Position numbers and translations under genes: made by a program. Below, one piece after another: positions 21,183 to 29,775 of a DNA stretch of 38,657 nt. The notes beneath the pieces are model-generated. The model did no database searches. It was not told the origin of the DNA and worked only from the letters and a program-made list of their open reading frames with translations. The DNA is taken from contig CAYUAC010000003.1 of NCBI GenBank assembly GCA_964442515.1, forward strand, positions 1 through 38,657. The letters are read 5' to 3'. The stretch's first letter is position 1; each line of letters begins with the position of its first letter. The DNA is from TCS-49 sp964442515. GTDB lineage: Bacteria > Campylobacterota > Campylobacteria > Campylobacterales > Sulfurovaceae.

Positions 21183-22448
21183 CTATTCCCCCTTATTTTT
21201 TTGTGTTAATATATCTTTGAGTTTTTGTTTTCCAGCTTCCACACCGGGCTGATCAAAAGCGTTGATCTGCAGTATTTCGCCGCTGACTGCGGTAAGCAGC
21301 TGAAAATAATACAGCAGATAGCCTACGCTTGCTTCATCCAGACGTTTCATCTCTATCAGGTCGGTGGGGACATCCTGTTCGATCACTGATCGCATCGTAG
21401 CGTCACACTGGGCGTTGATAACGGTTTGAAAAGATTGGCCGTTGACAAAATCCGTTTTTGACAGAAATTCAAAACTGCGCTTTGGGATATTGATAGCGAT
21501 ATCAAAATGTTTGAGTTTGATAAAGGTAACGGTTTTATCTCTGGGCCCCTGCGTGATCAGCTGCAAAAAAGAGTGCTGATCGATCGAACCGATCAATCCG
21601 GCCGGCGTAAGCCCCACCCTGTTTCCCGCACTGTCGATTTTTCCGAGGCTTTCACCCCACAGCTGTACATACCATTTGTTAAAACTTTCAAACAGCGACG
21701 AGTAGGAAAACAGTACATTGATATTGGCCCCGTTGGTGCATAAAAAATGTGCTTTTTCAAAGATGGGATGCGTGCCCGGCTGCGTAAAAAACTCCTCTTT
21801 GAGCCTGTCTGCCCCTTCCAGAAGTGCTTTGATATCGTATCCCAGCAGCGAAAGCGGCACCAGTCCCACGCTGCTAAGAACTGAAAAACGACCGCCGACG
21901 TTTGCCGGCACACTGAAAAATTCAAGGCCGTGTTTTTCTGCAAAAGAGTGCAGCGGGGAACCCGCGTCACTGATAATAGCCACATGGTCTTTGTACTCCT
22001 GGATCAAAGAGCGCTTTTTGACAAAATCAACCAGATATTTTGCCAGCGAAATCGTCTCCACGGTCGAACCAGATTTGGATACAACCAAAAAAAGGGCTTT
22101 GTCAAATTCGATCTGCTTGAGCGTATCGATCAAAAAGATAGGATCAAGGTTTTCCAAAAAGTGGATATTTCTGATGTTTCTGTTTTGACTGAAACGCAGC
22201 AGATCATCCACCGCACGCGTGCCCAGTGATGATCCCCCGATACCTACGACCACCAAATCTTTGAGGCGGTTGGCTTTGATGAGGGTGTTTTGTTTTTTAA
22301 ACCGCTCAATCTGCTGCAAAAGCGTTTTTTGACACACGGGCAGGTCATAAAATCCTACGCTCTGGCTTTTTCGCTGATTTTGAATGCTTTGAAAAACATG
22401 TTCAAAACCCTGCTTTTTACCCTCGTACCACTTTTTATACGCCAGCAT
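21183..22448 (-). CDS. pgi: Glucose-6-phosphate isomerase
   Basis: 421 residues from ATG 22448. Pgi interconverts glucose-6-phosphate and fructose-6-phosphate. Signatures: VVGIGGSSLGTRAVDDLL, FLVVSKSGSTVETISLAKY, NVGGRFSVLSSVGLVPLSLLG and QLWGESLGK. Shorter than the about 550 residues of E. coli Pgi but usual for this phylum. An in-frame ATG at 22469 lies within hemH with no ribosome binding site, while AAAGGAT lies about 11 bases before 22448. Overlaps hemH by 14 bases. Confidence 0.94.
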   Translation of the reverse strand: MLAYKKWYEGKKQGFEHVFQSIQNQRKSQSVGFYDLPVCQKTLLQQIERFKKQNTLIKANRLKDLVVVGIGGSSLGTRAVDDLLRFSQNRNIRNIHFLENLDPIFLIDTLKQIEFDKALFLVVSKSGSTVETISLAKYLVDFVKKRSLIQEYKDHVAIISDAGSPLHSFAEKHGLEFFSVPANVGGRFSVLSSVGLVPLSLLGYDIKALLEGADRLKEEFFTQPGTHPIFEKAHFLCTNGANINVLFSYSSLFESFNKWYVQLWGESLGKIDSAGNRVGLTPAGLIGSIDQHSFLQLITQGPRDKTVTFIKLKHFDIAINIPKRSFEFLSKTDFVNGQSFQTVINAQCDATMRSVIEQDVPTDLIEMKRLDEASVGYLLYYFQLLTAVSGEILQINAFDQPGVEAGKQKLKDILTQKNKGE

Positions 22449-23382
22449 CGTTTTGTTGCATCCTTTCATAGCTTGTATTGATAAAGTCTACAAAATCTTC
22501 GTCGGCGTTGAGGCAGGTGCAGACGACATAATCTTCAAAGCCAAGTTCCTGCGCAATCTGCCTGTATTCGATCTTGAGTTCAAAGACGCTTTCACTGTTA
22601 TCTACGGTAAACGCGATCGGATAAATAATAACGTTTTTATTCTCAATCTCTTGCAGCTTCTCATCCAGGCTGGGGCTGAGCCACTTACCCTTACCCACTT
22701 TTGACTGATACGCCAGGTGGATTTTGTTATGCCCGTGCAGATAGCGGCTGATGCCATCCACGCTTTGCTGTATATGTTTTTCATACGGATCACCCTTGTC
22801 CACGATGCTTTGGGGCAGACCGTGGGCAGAAAAGATGACGTCATAGCCGGGGTGTCTGCTCAGTTTTTCATTGATCGTTTTGGCCACTGCCTGCTGATAG
22901 CGTGTATCCTCATGGTAGTGATCAACCGTGCTGACCTCAGGGGCCCAGTCCATCTCCTCCAGTGCCCGGTAAACATCTTCAACCGAGGATTTGGTAGTGG
23001 TCGTTGAATACTGCGGATACATGGGAAAAAGATACAGCTTTGTTACCCCGCTTTCACGAAGACTTGGCAGCACGTCTCCGGCAAACGGGGGCGTATAACG
23101 CATCGCCGGGACCACGACCGTATCGTTATCCACCAGTTTTTGCAGCTTTTTGATGATATTGTCCGTGAGCTTGGGAAGCGGGGATTTGGACCCGATCGCT
23201 TTGTAGTTGTTCTGTGCTTCTTTTAGGCGCGATTTGATAATAATCGTACCTAAAATCTTGCGAAATATCCAGGGAAAGGGAAGGATGTTTTTATCGGCAA
23301 ACATATTGCGCAAAAACAGTTCCACCTCGTCTAAGTTGTTGGGACCGCCCATATTCATCAAAATCAACGCTTTTTTTGCCAT
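22435..23382 (-). CDS. hemH: Ferrochelatase
   Basis: 315 residues. HemH inserts ferrous iron into protoporphyrin IX, the final step of protoheme synthesis. Seen: N-terminal KKALILMNMGGPNNLDEVELFLRNMF, the AMRYTPPF loop, PMYPQYSTTTTKSS, and the active-site His in VIFSAHGLPQSIVDKGDPY, then YQSKVGKGKWLSP and a C-terminal CTCLNADEDFVDF. I start at ATG 23382 (AGAGTGG upstream); a GTG two codons earlier is also in frame. Operon with pgi and the coiled-coil protein. Confidence 0.96.
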   Translation of the reverse strand: MAKKALILMNMGGPNNLDEVELFLRNMFADKNILPFPWIFRKILGTIIIKSRLKEAQNNYKAIGSKSPLPKLTDNIIKKLQKLVDNDTVVVPAMRYTPPFAGDVLPSLRESGVTKLYLFPMYPQYSTTTTKSSVEDVYRALEEMDWAPEVSTVDHYHEDTRYQQAVAKTINEKLSRHPGYDVIFSAHGLPQSIVDKGDPYEKHIQQSVDGISRYLHGHNKIHLAYQSKVGKGKWLSPSLDEKLQEIENKNVIIYPIAFTVDNSESVFELKIEYRQIAQELGFEDYVVCTCLNADEDFVDFINTSYERMQQNDAGV

Positions 23383-23434
23383 AACCACTCTTTGTAAACA
23401 GATTAATTGCGTACGATTTTAGCTTGAAACATCT

Positions 23435-24484
23435 TTAATCCAGCTTTCTGGCCCACTTGTAAAAAAGCCGGTCGGGCCCGATGCGTTCGTCGATTGTTTC
23501 TGCGTTGGCGATATACCGGCTTAAAGCCCGGGCAAGCATAGGTGAAAAAACAAACCCCCGGCCCCCGGTACCGCCGATGATATAGATATTGTCATGATAA
23601 ATCAGCCCGTCTCTTGGCTTGATCCCTTTTTTGACCATCGGGTATTCAGCAAGCGTGGCACGGGTGTCAACGACTCTGCCGGCTACGGGAAAGTAATCGC
23701 GTACCGCCGAGCGCATCCCGCAATACACCTTTTGGATGCTGTAACTGCCAAGATCGCGCAGTGCCTTAGCTTTTTGCATCAGGTTTTGAAAGTTTTCATT
23801 ACACTTGCTACATGGCTGCGCGGGATCTTTGTCATGGGTCGCGCCCACGCGCACCAGCCCGTTAATAGTTGCTGAAACGGAGACGTCTTTATGCACCGAG
23901 GCGGCAAAGGTATGCGGCGTTTTTATGTCACACCGCTGCCCCCACGTTTTGCGCAGCCCCATGTAGGCGGTATCCACCGGCGTTTCCTGCGCGCCCGTTG
24001 CCAGGATGATATGTTTGGCCGGGATGCAGCTAAGATCATGGACCTGTTCGTAACGTATTTCAATATCGCCCGTTAGTGCTTCACACAGCTGCGCCGCATC
24101 GGCCGCGCCCGCCTGAGGGAAAAAAAAAGCCGGCTGGTTGCCAAAGCGCGCGTTTTCATACGTTAAGGTGTTGTGTTTTTCATACTCTGCAAAAGCCGCG
24201 GCGTCTTTTGCGTCTCTTGCGATACGGTATGTGCCCGTTTGGTGAAAGCAGGAGGGAAAATACTCCTGATAAAAGGATACGGCAAAGGCAAAGGCTTCAT
24301 TGGTAAGCTGTTGCAGCTTGCCGCCCCTGCCGATACGAGGAGAGATAAAAGCCCCGGCAGCCCCGCTTGCCTTTGAAGCCAGCGCATGCTGTTCATACAG
24401 GCACACGCTCAGTCCCGCCTGCTTGCAAAAATAAGCAGCACTCGAACCGGCTGCACCTCCGCCTATAACGGCGACATCAAACAC
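23435..24484 (-). CDS. FAD-dependent oxidoreductase, MnmC C-domain-like
   Basis: 349 residues. FAD Rossmann motif at the N-terminus (FDVAVIGGGAAGSSAAYF), then ASKASGAAGAFISPRIGRGG, the loop seen in MnmC-type and DadA-type oxidases, and a C-terminal IYIIGGTGGRGFVFSPMLA that closes the flavin site. MnmC2 removes the carboxymethyl group in making mnm5s2U at the tRNA wobble position; a stand-alone FAD domain exists in many bacteria. Assignment to tRNA modification rather than amino-acid oxidation is inference. GTG start with AAGGAA upstream, inside the glyS 3' end (8-base overlap). Confidence 0.72.
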   Translation of the reverse strand: MFDVAVIGGGAAGSSAAYFCKQAGLSVCLYEQHALASKASGAAGAFISPRIGRGGKLQQLTNEAFAFAVSFYQEYFPSCFHQTGTYRIARDAKDAAAFAEYEKHNTLTYENARFGNQPAFFFPQAGAADAAQLCEALTGDIEIRYEQVHDLSCIPAKHIILATGAQETPVDTAYMGLRKTWGQRCDIKTPHTFAASVHKDVSVSATINGLVRVGATHDKDPAQPCSKCNENFQNLMQKAKALRDLGSYSIQKVYCGMRSAVRDYFPVAGRVVDTRATLAEYPMVKKGIKPRDGLIYHDNIYIIGGTGGRGFVFSPMLARALSRYIANAETIDERIGPDRLFYKWARKLD

Positions 24485-26495
24485 TGATTTCCTTGATATC
24501 GGCGATATTTTTAAACGCGGCGTAGATCGAACCGATCGTGTTTTGGCGGTTGGTTTTTACCGCTTCGTTGTCGGCATTGACCATAACGTTGTCAAAATAG
24601 GTATCCAGCTTCTCTTTGAGACCAAAAAGCGCGTCAAGGCGCTGTTCATACGTTTCGTACGCCCGGTTTTGCACACCGGCAAACGCGGCAAACAGCTGCT
24701 TTTCCTGAGGTTGTTCAAAAAGGTTTTCATCAACTGTCAACGCTTGCAAATTAACATCCTTGCTGATATTGGCCACCCGTTTAAACGTTGCCATTACCTC
24801 CGCAAAACCGCTGCTTTGCACGATCGCATCCAGGGCGCGAAGCTTTTTATCAATACGCACGATATCGCGTTCGCCGCTTTCTAAAACGGCGGTGATTAAC
24901 GAGCGGTTATAATCAAAACTTTTGTAAATACGCTCGATGATAAACTGTTCCAACTTCTGCTGATCAAATCCCTCATAATGCGTGCTTAGCTGACTGATCA
25001 TGCTTTTGATATCAAAAGCAAATCCGTACTCCAAAACGATAGCGATAATGCCGTTAACCGCACGCCGAAGCGCGAAGGGGTCTTTGGAACCGGTGGGAAT
25101 CTTGCCGATACTAAACAGCCCCATCAGCGTATCCAGTTTATTGGCCATGGCTACGACTGCGGCCAGTTGCGAACTTGGAAGCGCGCTTTTTTCGCCAAGG
25201 GGCAGGTATTGTTCCTTGATGGCTAAAGCCACGTCTGAATCTTTGCCAAGGGCTTTGGCGTAGTAATACCCCATCAACCCCTGCAGCTTGCCGAATTCGT
25301 CCACCATCTCCGTTGTCAAATCGGCTTTGGCCAGATTGATCGCTTCGCTGCATCTGTCCTCGTCGATGCCATACATCGAAGCAAGGTAGCGCCCGATCTT
25401 TTCTTCTCTTTTGACCTTGTCATGCACAGAACCCAGCCCCTGCATAAAGCCGATACTTTGCAGGTTTTGGGGATTGAGGCCGGCTTTGAGGTCGTTTTCA
25501 TAAAAAAACATCGCATCGGCCAGACGGGGACGCAACACCCGTTCGTTTCCGGCAATAACCTTGCCAAAATCATCGGTGTACGCGTTGCTGACGACCACAA
25601 AACTGTTGGTAAGCTCGCCGTCTTTGAAGACGGGGAAATAGCGCTGGTGTTCTTTCATGGACGTTATAACAACCTCTTTTGGCAGCTGTAAAAACGCTTC
25701 GTCAAATCCGCCAAGCAGCGCGTTGGGATTTTCCGTAATCGCCACGACTTCATCCAGCAGCGCTTTATCCCTGTCGATAGTAATACCGTGCTTTCGTTCC
25801 AGGTTGTCAAAATCATCCAGTATCTTTTTGCGCCGCTTATCCTGATACAGCGTCACACCCCCGGCTGCCAGTTCGAAAAAATAGGCTTGATAGCCTTCAA
25901 CCTCCACGGGATCAAAGTGTGCCATCTTGTGCACACAGGTTTTTTGGCTGTCGTTTTTCACGCCAAAGAGTTCAATATTGTCCACTTCTTCTTTGACAAA
26001 TTTGATCATCAGCCAGCGAAGCGGTCTGATAAACTCATCTTTACGCTCACCCCAGCGCATCATCTTGCCAAAAGCCATGCTCTCAAGCCACTGCCCAAGC
26101 ATCTGCTGCAGCAGGTGCGCGCTTTTTTGCCCCTCTTGCTGCTTGAAATAATACAAAAACGCTTTGCCGCCGCGCTCTTTGGTGTCTATCTGACTCAGAT
26201 CCACGCCGCATTTTTTGGCAAAACCAAGAGCGGCTTTTGTGGGCTTGCCGTCTTTATCATACGCAATCTGCGTCGGCGGGCCCCAGAGTTCTTCTTTGCT
26301 GTCGCTTTGCTGCACGGGAAACTGGGGATGCCACAGCACAAGGCGCCTTGGGGTGTAGAAAAATTCAAATTCACACAGCAGCCTGCTGTGTTCCAATATC
26401 TTCGCCCAGTTGTTTTCAATGTCGTTGATGATTTTCAGTAGCGGCAGTGCCGGAAGTTCCTCGACACCGATTTCGATCAAAAGCGGTTTTAACAT
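24477..26495 (-). CDS. glyS: Glycyl-tRNA synthetase beta subunit
   Basis: 672 residues. With the alpha subunit (glyQ, not here) it forms the alpha2beta2 enzyme charging tRNA-Gly. The family opening LLIEIGVEELPALPLL is clear, followed by FYTPRRLVLW, GPPTQIAYDKDGKPTKAALGFAKKCGVD, MRWGERKDEFIRPLRWL, and the HD-like region with IPTGSKDPFALRRAVNGI. The C-terminal DALR-type anticodon-binding helices end the protein. Starts at ATG 26495 behind an extended -10 promoter. Confidence 0.96.
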   Translation of the reverse strand: MLKPLLIEIGVEELPALPLLKIINDIENNWAKILEHSRLLCEFEFFYTPRRLVLWHPQFPVQQSDSKEELWGPPTQIAYDKDGKPTKAALGFAKKCGVDLSQIDTKERGGKAFLYYFKQQEGQKSAHLLQQMLGQWLESMAFGKMMRWGERKDEFIRPLRWLMIKFVKEEVDNIELFGVKNDSQKTCVHKMAHFDPVEVEGYQAYFFELAAGGVTLYQDKRRKKILDDFDNLERKHGITIDRDKALLDEVVAITENPNALLGGFDEAFLQLPKEVVITSMKEHQRYFPVFKDGELTNSFVVVSNAYTDDFGKVIAGNERVLRPRLADAMFFYENDLKAGLNPQNLQSIGFMQGLGSVHDKVKREEKIGRYLASMYGIDEDRCSEAINLAKADLTTEMVDEFGKLQGLMGYYYAKALGKDSDVALAIKEQYLPLGEKSALPSSQLAAVVAMANKLDTLMGLFSIGKIPTGSKDPFALRRAVNGIIAIVLEYGFAFDIKSMISQLSTHYEGFDQQKLEQFIIERIYKSFDYNRSLITAVLESGERDIVRIDKKLRALDAIVQSSGFAEVMATFKRVANISKDVNLQALTVDENLFEQPQEKQLFAAFAGVQNRAYETYEQRLDALFGLKEKLDTYFDNVMVNADNEAVKTNRQNTIGSIYAAFKNIADIKEISV

Positions 26496-26523
26496 ACGTA
26501 ACTATCCCTTTTATTTTTATGCC

Positions 26524-26532
26524 ATTATAGCA
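26524..26532 (-). promoter_or_regulatory. Extended -10 promoter of glyS
   Basis: Minus strand TGC-TATAAT: perfect hexamer 26524-26529 with TG at 26531-26532. Expected start about 26517, leader about 22 bases containing AAAGGGA. It lies just after the stop of the small membrane protein gene. Confidence 0.6.
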
Positions 26533-26542
26533 AAAGGGGGCT

Positions 26543-26707
26543 TTATTCCCTGTTTGGACCGTCCTCTTTTTGCTGTTGTTCTTTTTCTTCCGGACTCAGG
26601 TAGCTGTCATCGTTTTCATAATCTTTACTCTTGTGATACCCTTTAATCAAAAAGATCATAAACAAGAACAAAAATCCGATCACGAGTATATCGATAAAGG
26701 GATTCAT
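26543..26707 (-). CDS. Small single-pass membrane protein (54 aa)
   Basis: 54 codons from ATG 26707 to TAA 26543. Peptide begins MNPFIDILVIGFLFLFMIFLIKG, a membrane helix, followed by a hydrophilic, acidic/Gln-rich tail (DYENDDSYLSPEEKEQQQ). A very strong ribosome binding site AAGGAG lies 5 bases ahead, inside the end of msrA, and the start shares a base with the msrA stop (TGATG). Hence it is the last gene of the crcB-msrB-msrA operon by translational coupling. No recognised family; too short for a usual ORF cut-off. Confidence 0.65.
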   Translation of the reverse strand: MNPFIDILVIGFLFLFMIFLIKGYHKSKDYENDDSYLSPEEKEQQQKEDGPNRE

Positions 26708-27264
26708 CACCGCTCCTTAAAAATTTTTCTGTAACTGTGACAATACGGGGTGGCCCCTTTTTTGTCGTAATAATCCTGATGATACCCTTCCGCTTTGTAA
26801 AAGGGAGTGTAGGCAAACAGTTTTGTCGCTACGTCATAGCCCATCTCCTGCAGCGTTTCTATCACCTGCCGTGCTATCTTTTTTTCCTTTTCATTCTGAT
26901 AAAAAATCGCGGAAATATACTGATACCCGATATCGGGACCCTGGCCGCCGACCTGTTCAAAATCGTGGATTTCAAAAAAATACTTTACCAGGGCTTTATA
27001 ATCGATTTCACCCGGGTCATACACCACTTCCACCGCTTCGATATGACCGGTATTGCCGTAGCTGACCTCTTCGTAGCTGGGGTTTTTCGTCTTGCCGCCC
27101 ATATAGCCGCTGTCTACCGTTTGTACGCCTTCAAGCTTTTTGAAGTAGTGTTCCACGCCCCAGAAACAGCCTGCGGCAAAGTACGCTTTCTTTTCCTGTG
27201 CCATTATCTCTCCTGCAAAAAGTGTCGCAATCAGCGCCAGCAGTACAAAATATTTTCTACTCAT
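26707..27264 (-). CDS. msrA: Peptide-methionine (S)-S-oxide reductase, exported
   Basis: 185 residues from ATG 27264. MsrA reduces Met-S-sulfoxide in proteins. Catalytic AAGCFWGVEHYF is followed by GYMGGKTKNPSYEEVSYGNTGHIEAVEVVYDP and EIHDFEQVGGQGPDIGYQYIS. The N-terminus SRKYFVLLALIATLFAGEIMAQ is a cleavable signal peptide, so the enzyme acts in the periplasm. The upstream extension to 27399 is a shadow of msrB and not coding. The ATG overlaps the msrB stop by 8 bases. A periplasmic reductant partner (thioredoxin-like) is not visible here. Confidence 0.94.
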   Translation of the reverse strand: MSRKYFVLLALIATLFAGEIMAQEKKAYFAAGCFWGVEHYFKKLEGVQTVDSGYMGGKTKNPSYEEVSYGNTGHIEAVEVVYDPGEIDYKALVKYFFEIHDFEQVGGQGPDIGYQYISAIFYQNEKEKKIARQVIETLQEMGYDVATKLFAYTPFYKAEGYHQDYYDKKGATPYCHSYRKIFKER

Positions 27265-27688
27265 CGCTGCTGTTAAAATCCAGCGCCGCCGAGTTGACGC
27301 AGTGGCGCACGTTTTTCTCCGTAAATCCCTCGCCTTTAAAGACGTGGCCCAGATGGGCGCCGCAGTTGGCACACACGATTTCGGTGCGCATTCCGTCACT
27401 GTCGGGGACTTCTTTGATCGCTCCGTCTACGGCATCGTCAAAGCTGGGCCATCCCGTACCGCTGTCAAACTTGGCAGAGGAATGAAACAGCTTAGCCCCG
27501 CAGTTTTTGCAGTGGTAACTGCCCTTGTCTTTAAGATCATAATATTTGCCGCTAAAAGGCGCTTCGGTGGCTTTGTCAAAAAGCACCTTCTTTTCAAACT
27601 CGTTTAAATTCTCATTCATGGTTTCACCCTTTGTATCCTGTGCCTGTAACAACAGGCATGTAAGTAATACTATTACAGCAATTTTCAT
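27257..27688 (-). CDS. msrB: Peptide-methionine (R)-S-oxide reductase, exported
   Basis: 143 residues. MsrB reduces Met-R-sulfoxide, complementing MsrA. Seen: zinc Cys pairs CKNCGAKLF and CANCGAHLGHVF, the GTGWPSFDDAV core and the catalytic RHCVNSAALDF. A signal-like hydrophobic N-terminus (MKIAVIVLLTCLLLQAQ) suggests export. ATG overlaps the crcB stop as ATGA. With msrA it forms a periplasmic methionine repair pair; in related bacteria the two are sometimes fused. Confidence 0.95.
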   Translation of the reverse strand: MKIAVIVLLTCLLLQAQDTKGETMNENLNEFEKKVLFDKATEAPFSGKYYDLKDKGSYHCKNCGAKLFHSSAKFDSGTGWPSFDDAVDGAIKEVPDSDGMRTEIVCANCGAHLGHVFKGEGFTEKNVRHCVNSAALDFNSSDE

Positions 27689-28080
27689 GTAAACACCTTT
27701 GTAACCAGCAGATATCCCGTACCCGCTGCTGCTATTGTACCAAAAACACTCAACGCGACATTGGCTGCCAGCAAAAGATAACTGCCCCCTTCAAAGAGGA
27801 AAAAGCTTTCCATCGCAAAGGTTGAATACGTCGTCATCGCACCCAAAAAGCCGGTTGCGATAAAGGTTTTGATGTGCGGGGACAAACCGCCTGAGACATA
27901 CAGCAGCCCGAAGACAATTCCAAGCAAAAAACTGCCCGCGATATTGACAAAAAGCGTACCAAAGGGCAGCGTGTGGGGCAGATGGCGGTTTACAACGCCG
28001 ACCAGATAAANNNNNNNNNNTCTGGTGACCGCCCCAAAAAACCCGCCGCTACCGGCGGCAATGATTGTGGCTGTACTCAT
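27685..28080 (-). CDS. crcB: Fluoride ion channel CrcB/FluC (contains assembly gap)
   Basis: About 131 residues, interrupted by 10 N. Four membrane helices; GGFFGAVTR at the N-terminus, PFGTLFVNIAGSFLLGIVFGLL, and the core FIATGFLGAMTTYSTFAMESFFLF, whose Asn, Thr-Tyr-Ser-Thr-Phe and Gly residues are the FluC pore signature. It exports toxic fluoride as a dual-topology dimer. Its start is inside plsC (32-base overlap) with an excellent GGAGGTGAT ribosome binding site. The number of residues inside the gap is uncertain; frame is preserved on both sides as given. No fluoride riboswitch seen; it lies mid-operon. Confidence 0.92.
   Translation of the reverse strand: MSTATIIAAGSGGFFGAVTRXXXXYLVGVVNRHLPHTLPFGTLFVNIAGSFLLGIVFGLLYVSGGLSPHIKTFIATGFLGAMTTYSTFAMESFFLFEGGSYLLLAANVALSVFGTIAAAGTGYLLVTKVFT
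28011..28020. other. Assembly gap (10 N) within crcB
   Basis: A run of exactly 10 N. Compared with my recollection of C. jejuni CrcB, the predicted first helix would be about three residues longer than usual, so the true missing length may be as short as one base. Not a biological feature. Confidence 0.9.
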
Positions 28081-28723
28081 AATCGATCACCTCCTGCATA
28101 TCTGCCTGCATCTGTTCGTACCACCCTTTTACGCTTTTATCCACAGGCGGCAAGAAAATCACTTTTGGAGCCACCTTGCGGTGTTTTTTTTCAATACTGT
28201 CAAGCATGTAGTGCGAGCCCACCACGACAACGGGCTGGATATTAAGATCAAGCTTGCTGACGATAAATTTCGCGCCGCTTTTGAATTTGCCGAGCTTTTG
28301 GCGCTTAACCCTTGTGCCTTCGGGAAAAATACACACGACCCGGCCTTCTTGTGTTCTGTTATCCACATCTTTGACCAGCTTGCGCAGTCCCGCTTTGTTT
28401 TCACGCTTAAGCAGAATCATTTGAAAACTTTTGAGCATATACCCTAAAAAGGGAACCTTTTTGAGCTCTTCTTTAGCAATCCAGGAAAGATTTCTGTTAG
28501 AAACCGATTCGAGTAAAAAGATATCGACCATACTCTGGTGGTTGATCAGATACATCTGCGTATCTGCGTGCTCGCTGCCTTTGACTTCTATATCAAGTCC
28601 CAGCTTTTCAAACGCTTGATTGCAAATCTTTTTTCTTTCATCTTGCCCCGTAAAATAATTGATTAACGACACTTTCGCCGTCTGATAGGCAAAGCGCAGA
28701 TAAGCCAAATAGTACTTAATCAT
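28049..28723 (-). CDS. plsC: 1-acyl-sn-glycerol-3-phosphate acyltransferase
   Basis: 224 residues. PlsC acylates lysophosphatidic acid to phosphatidic acid at the inner membrane. Motif I NHQSMVDIFLL (NHxxxxD, catalytic His/Asp), motif III FPEGTRVKR, and motif IV region IQPVVVVGSHY are present; an N-terminal amphipathic/hydrophobic stretch is visible. The start overlaps the SH3-protein stop by 8 bases. Same operon position as in C. jejuni, after the SH3-like protein. Confidence 0.94.
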   Translation of the reverse strand: MIKYYLAYLRFAYQTAKVSLINYFTGQDERKKICNQAFEKLGLDIEVKGSEHADTQMYLINHQSMVDIFLLESVSNRNLSWIAKEELKKVPFLGYMLKSFQMILLKRENKAGLRKLVKDVDNRTQEGRVVCIFPEGTRVKRQKLGKFKSGAKFIVSKLDLNIQPVVVVGSHYMLDSIEKKHRKVAPKVIFLPPVDKSVKGWYEQMQADMQEVIDYEYSHNHCRR

Positions 28724-29771
28724 GAATATCCTTTTGCAATACCCAGCCGATCATCCCGTTGTCAAACTCTACCTTGACATACTCCCGGTGGCTGTCAAGC
28801 TTTTTGACCTGCACGGGATTTTGGTTTTTGACAATAGCCGTGGCGTTTTCTGTAGGCAGAATATAGACAACACTGTCTTCTTTGAGTTTAACATCCGCAA
28901 ACGGCCGAAGCAGCAGGTACAGATAAATCCCCACCGCAGCCGCTGTTGCAAGCAGCCAGTACGAACGCTTGAAAATAAAAACCAAGAGTAAAAGCCCAAG
29001 CGCGGTGACAGACAAGAAAAGTTTCAACTGATACAGTTTGCTCTGCTGCGGGCTGAGCTGGGTCTGTGTACTGACGCTGTCTCTGATGATGGCGATGGGA
29101 ACAGTGATGATTTCATACTCTCTTTTGGCCAGATCAAAGTAGCTAAACTGCAGCTGCCGGGCGTCTTTATCCACAATAGCGTAATATGCGATTATGCTTT
29201 CTCTGCCGTTGCGCTCAAAAGATTTAATTTCCTGTTTCTTTACGCCTGAGAGTGCGAAATCACTCAGGTTCGCCCGGCTTGCGCTTATTTTGAAAGCTAC
29301 GATATTACTGTTTTCATCAAATACAGAGGTTTGAAAACTTTCCAGCTGCAGCTGTTTGGCCAATACGCCGCTGAAGTGTTCTGGCGGATTGAGCCGTGTG
29401 GCTTGTAGCTTTTGCCCTTCCAGCGTCTGTTTTTGCATCGCCACGCTTTCATCGTCAATCATGGTGATTTCTATATCATGCATGGCAGCACGCGGAGCTG
29501 TCGTCTTGGCTAAGAAGGTATATACGGTTTTGATATCTTTTTTTTGCGCGGCGGGGTCCAGCGGATTTAAAATTTTGACGTTGAAACCGTTTTTAAAATC
29601 AAAATAGATTTTTTGGCTCTGTTTTAAAGCGATCGTTTCTACTTCGATCTCAAAAACCTGGCCGACATACAGTTCATCTGCTTCAATAGCGTAATCCGCG
29701 TAGATGTTGGCCCACGCCTGCAGGACAAAAACCCACAAGAGGAGAGTTTTTGCCGCCAAAAGTTTTTTCAT
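28716..29771 (-). CDS. Signal-peptide membrane protein with C-terminal SH3-like domain
   Basis: 351 residues. N-terminal signal peptide (LLAAKTLLLWVFVLQAWA), a long extracytoplasmic beta-rich region (about 25-225), then two membrane helices (LFLSVTALGLLLLVFIF, WLLATAAAVGIYLYLLL) and a final about 55-residue bacterial SH3-like domain (VKLKEDSVVYILPTENATAIV... GWVLQKDIHD). The first part resembles BatD-like oxygen-tolerance proteins in layout, but I see no diagnostic motif. Placed between purQ and plsC, as in C. jejuni. Function unknown; a cell envelope role is inference. Confidence 0.72.
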   Translation of the reverse strand: MKKLLAAKTLLLWVFVLQAWANIYADYAIEADELYVGQVFEIEVETIALKQSQKIYFDFKNGFNVKILNPLDPAAQKKDIKTVYTFLAKTTAPRAAMHDIEITMIDDESVAMQKQTLEGQKLQATRLNPPEHFSGVLAKQLQLESFQTSVFDENSNIVAFKISASRANLSDFALSGVKKQEIKSFERNGRESIIAYYAIVDKDARQLQFSYFDLAKREYEIITVPIAIIRDSVSTQTQLSPQQSKLYQLKLFLSVTALGLLLLVFIFKRSYWLLATAAAVGIYLYLLLRPFADVKLKEDSVVYILPTENATAIVKNQNPVQVKKLDSHREYVKVEFDNGMIGWVLQKDIHD

Positions 29772-29775
29772 CGCT

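Noticed and set aside
25788..26441. 217-codon open frame antisense to glyS
   Set aside because: Shadow of the glyS reading frame; His/Phe-rich text with no family resemblance.
27265..27399. N-terminal extension of MsrA
   Set aside because: It is the antiphase reading of the msrB 3' end, Arg/Ala/Thr-rich and without a ribosome binding site; the proper start encodes a signal peptide.
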